The notes below the pieces were generated by a model. That model was not told where the DNA came from. It made no database searches and saw only the letters and a list, made by a program, of their open reading frames with translations. A DNA stretch of 27,908 nucleotides from Zygnema cylindricum (taxonomy: Eukaryota; Streptophyta; Zygnematophyceae; Zygnematales; Zygnemataceae). Each line of letters opens with the position of its first letter. The first letter of the stretch is position 1. Where the stretch lies: contig JBBHKE010001737.1 of assembly GCA_037447655.1 (NCBI GenBank), positions 1-27,908 of the forward strand, written 5' to 3'. The position numbers and the translations under genes were made by a program. Positions 27,504-27,908 of the stretch are shown piece by piece.

Positions 27504-27656
27504 GGCGATAAATGAATTCCTCGACTTATACCTTCTCGTCATTTTTGTACTTACGGAGTCATATTCTAGTACCTTTTCTGAAACTTTGTTTGATCCAGTA
27601 ATTGTAATTCTGTATTAATTCATGTATGTATGTGTCTATTTTTTTGTTTTTTTCAG

Positions 27657-27738
27657 TGGTTATGCTGTGGCATTTTGTTGTTACTTCGTGCATTTAATCA
27701 TCCGCACATTCCGTTTTTTTGCTTTTTTTTTTTTTTAA
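27657..27738 (+). CDS. Possible second exon of the membrane-anchored protein gene
   Basis: A strong donor CCG|GTAAGG at 27500 and a strong acceptor TTTTTTTTCAG ending at 27656 define a 157-base intron with TATTAATT upstream of the tract. Splicing removes the TAA at 27501-27503 and keeps the frame: Arg across the junction, then GYAVAFCCYFVHLIIRTFRF and a short Phe-rich tail to TAA at 27736-27738. The product would be 541 residues, with a second hydrophobic segment close behind the first. Part of the Phe tail comes from a T-run and may not be meaningful. Confidence 0.45.
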
Positions 27739-27781
27739 GGAATTTGCTTCACTTCTAGACTATTTTATGCGTGGCTTCTCT

Positions 27782-27832
27782 TCTCTCTCTCTCCTCCCCT
27801 CCCCTCTCTCACCCTGACTCTCTCTCTCTCTC

Positions 27833-27908
<76 letters not shown>
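27782..27908 (+). repeat. (CT)n microsatellite running off the window
   Basis: CT-rich with CCCCTCC interruptions to about 27835, then pure CT repeat to the last base. Its true length is unknown because the window ends inside it. Confidence 0.95.

Overview
The window looks like nuclear DNA of a eukaryote. One host gene is split by at least nine GT-AG introns, and introns and intergenic DNA are full of T-runs and CT/GA tracts. Degraded Ty1/copia retrotransposons, a tRNA-related SINE and small inverted-repeat elements are present. There is no operon structure. I could not place the organism further; no rRNA or organelle gene is visible.

Layout. (1) 1-6351, plus strand: the 3' two thirds of a 3-methylcrotonyl-CoA carboxylase biotin-carrying (alpha) subunit gene. 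Ten exons join in frame to about 480 codons, from inside the biotin carboxylase domain to the C-terminal biotinyl domain; earlier exons lie left of the window. Its introns carry micro- and minisatellites and, in one case, decayed copies of the edge of the next exon. (2) 6352-8715: AT-rich intergenic DNA with a 32-bp tandem repeat and a GA tract. (3) 8716 to about 18160: a scrambled cluster of at least five Ty1/copia pieces. From left to right these are D (LTR plus gag start, minus), A (RT end, RNase H and polypurine tract, minus), a short LTR fragment, B (integrase, plus), C (gag to RNase H, minus) and E (gag to integrase, minus, with a probable 5' LTR). All have stops, frameshifts or deletions, although the RT of C is one open frame. 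E carries a primer binding site matching the anticodon arm of initiator tRNA-Met, the half-tRNA priming mode known from Drosophila copia. (4) About 18160-25180: DNA of different texture (CpG and TATCG rich, few T-runs). It contains a SINE, a hAT-like and a TA-flanked short inverted-repeat element, and a dispersed TATCG repeat. I see no convincing gene here. (5) 25180-27908: host-like DNA with a plus-strand gene (ATG at 25956) for a long, Ser-rich, probably disordered protein ending in a transmembrane segment. A strong splice donor overlaps its apparent stop, so a short second exon may add another hydrophobic segment. A long CT microsatellite runs off the right end.

Functionally the two host genes are independent. 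One belongs to mitochondrial leucine breakdown; the other is an unrecognised membrane-anchored protein. The transposon cluster separates them, and one element piece is itself interrupted by a SINE copy, so it records several rounds of insertion and rearrangement.
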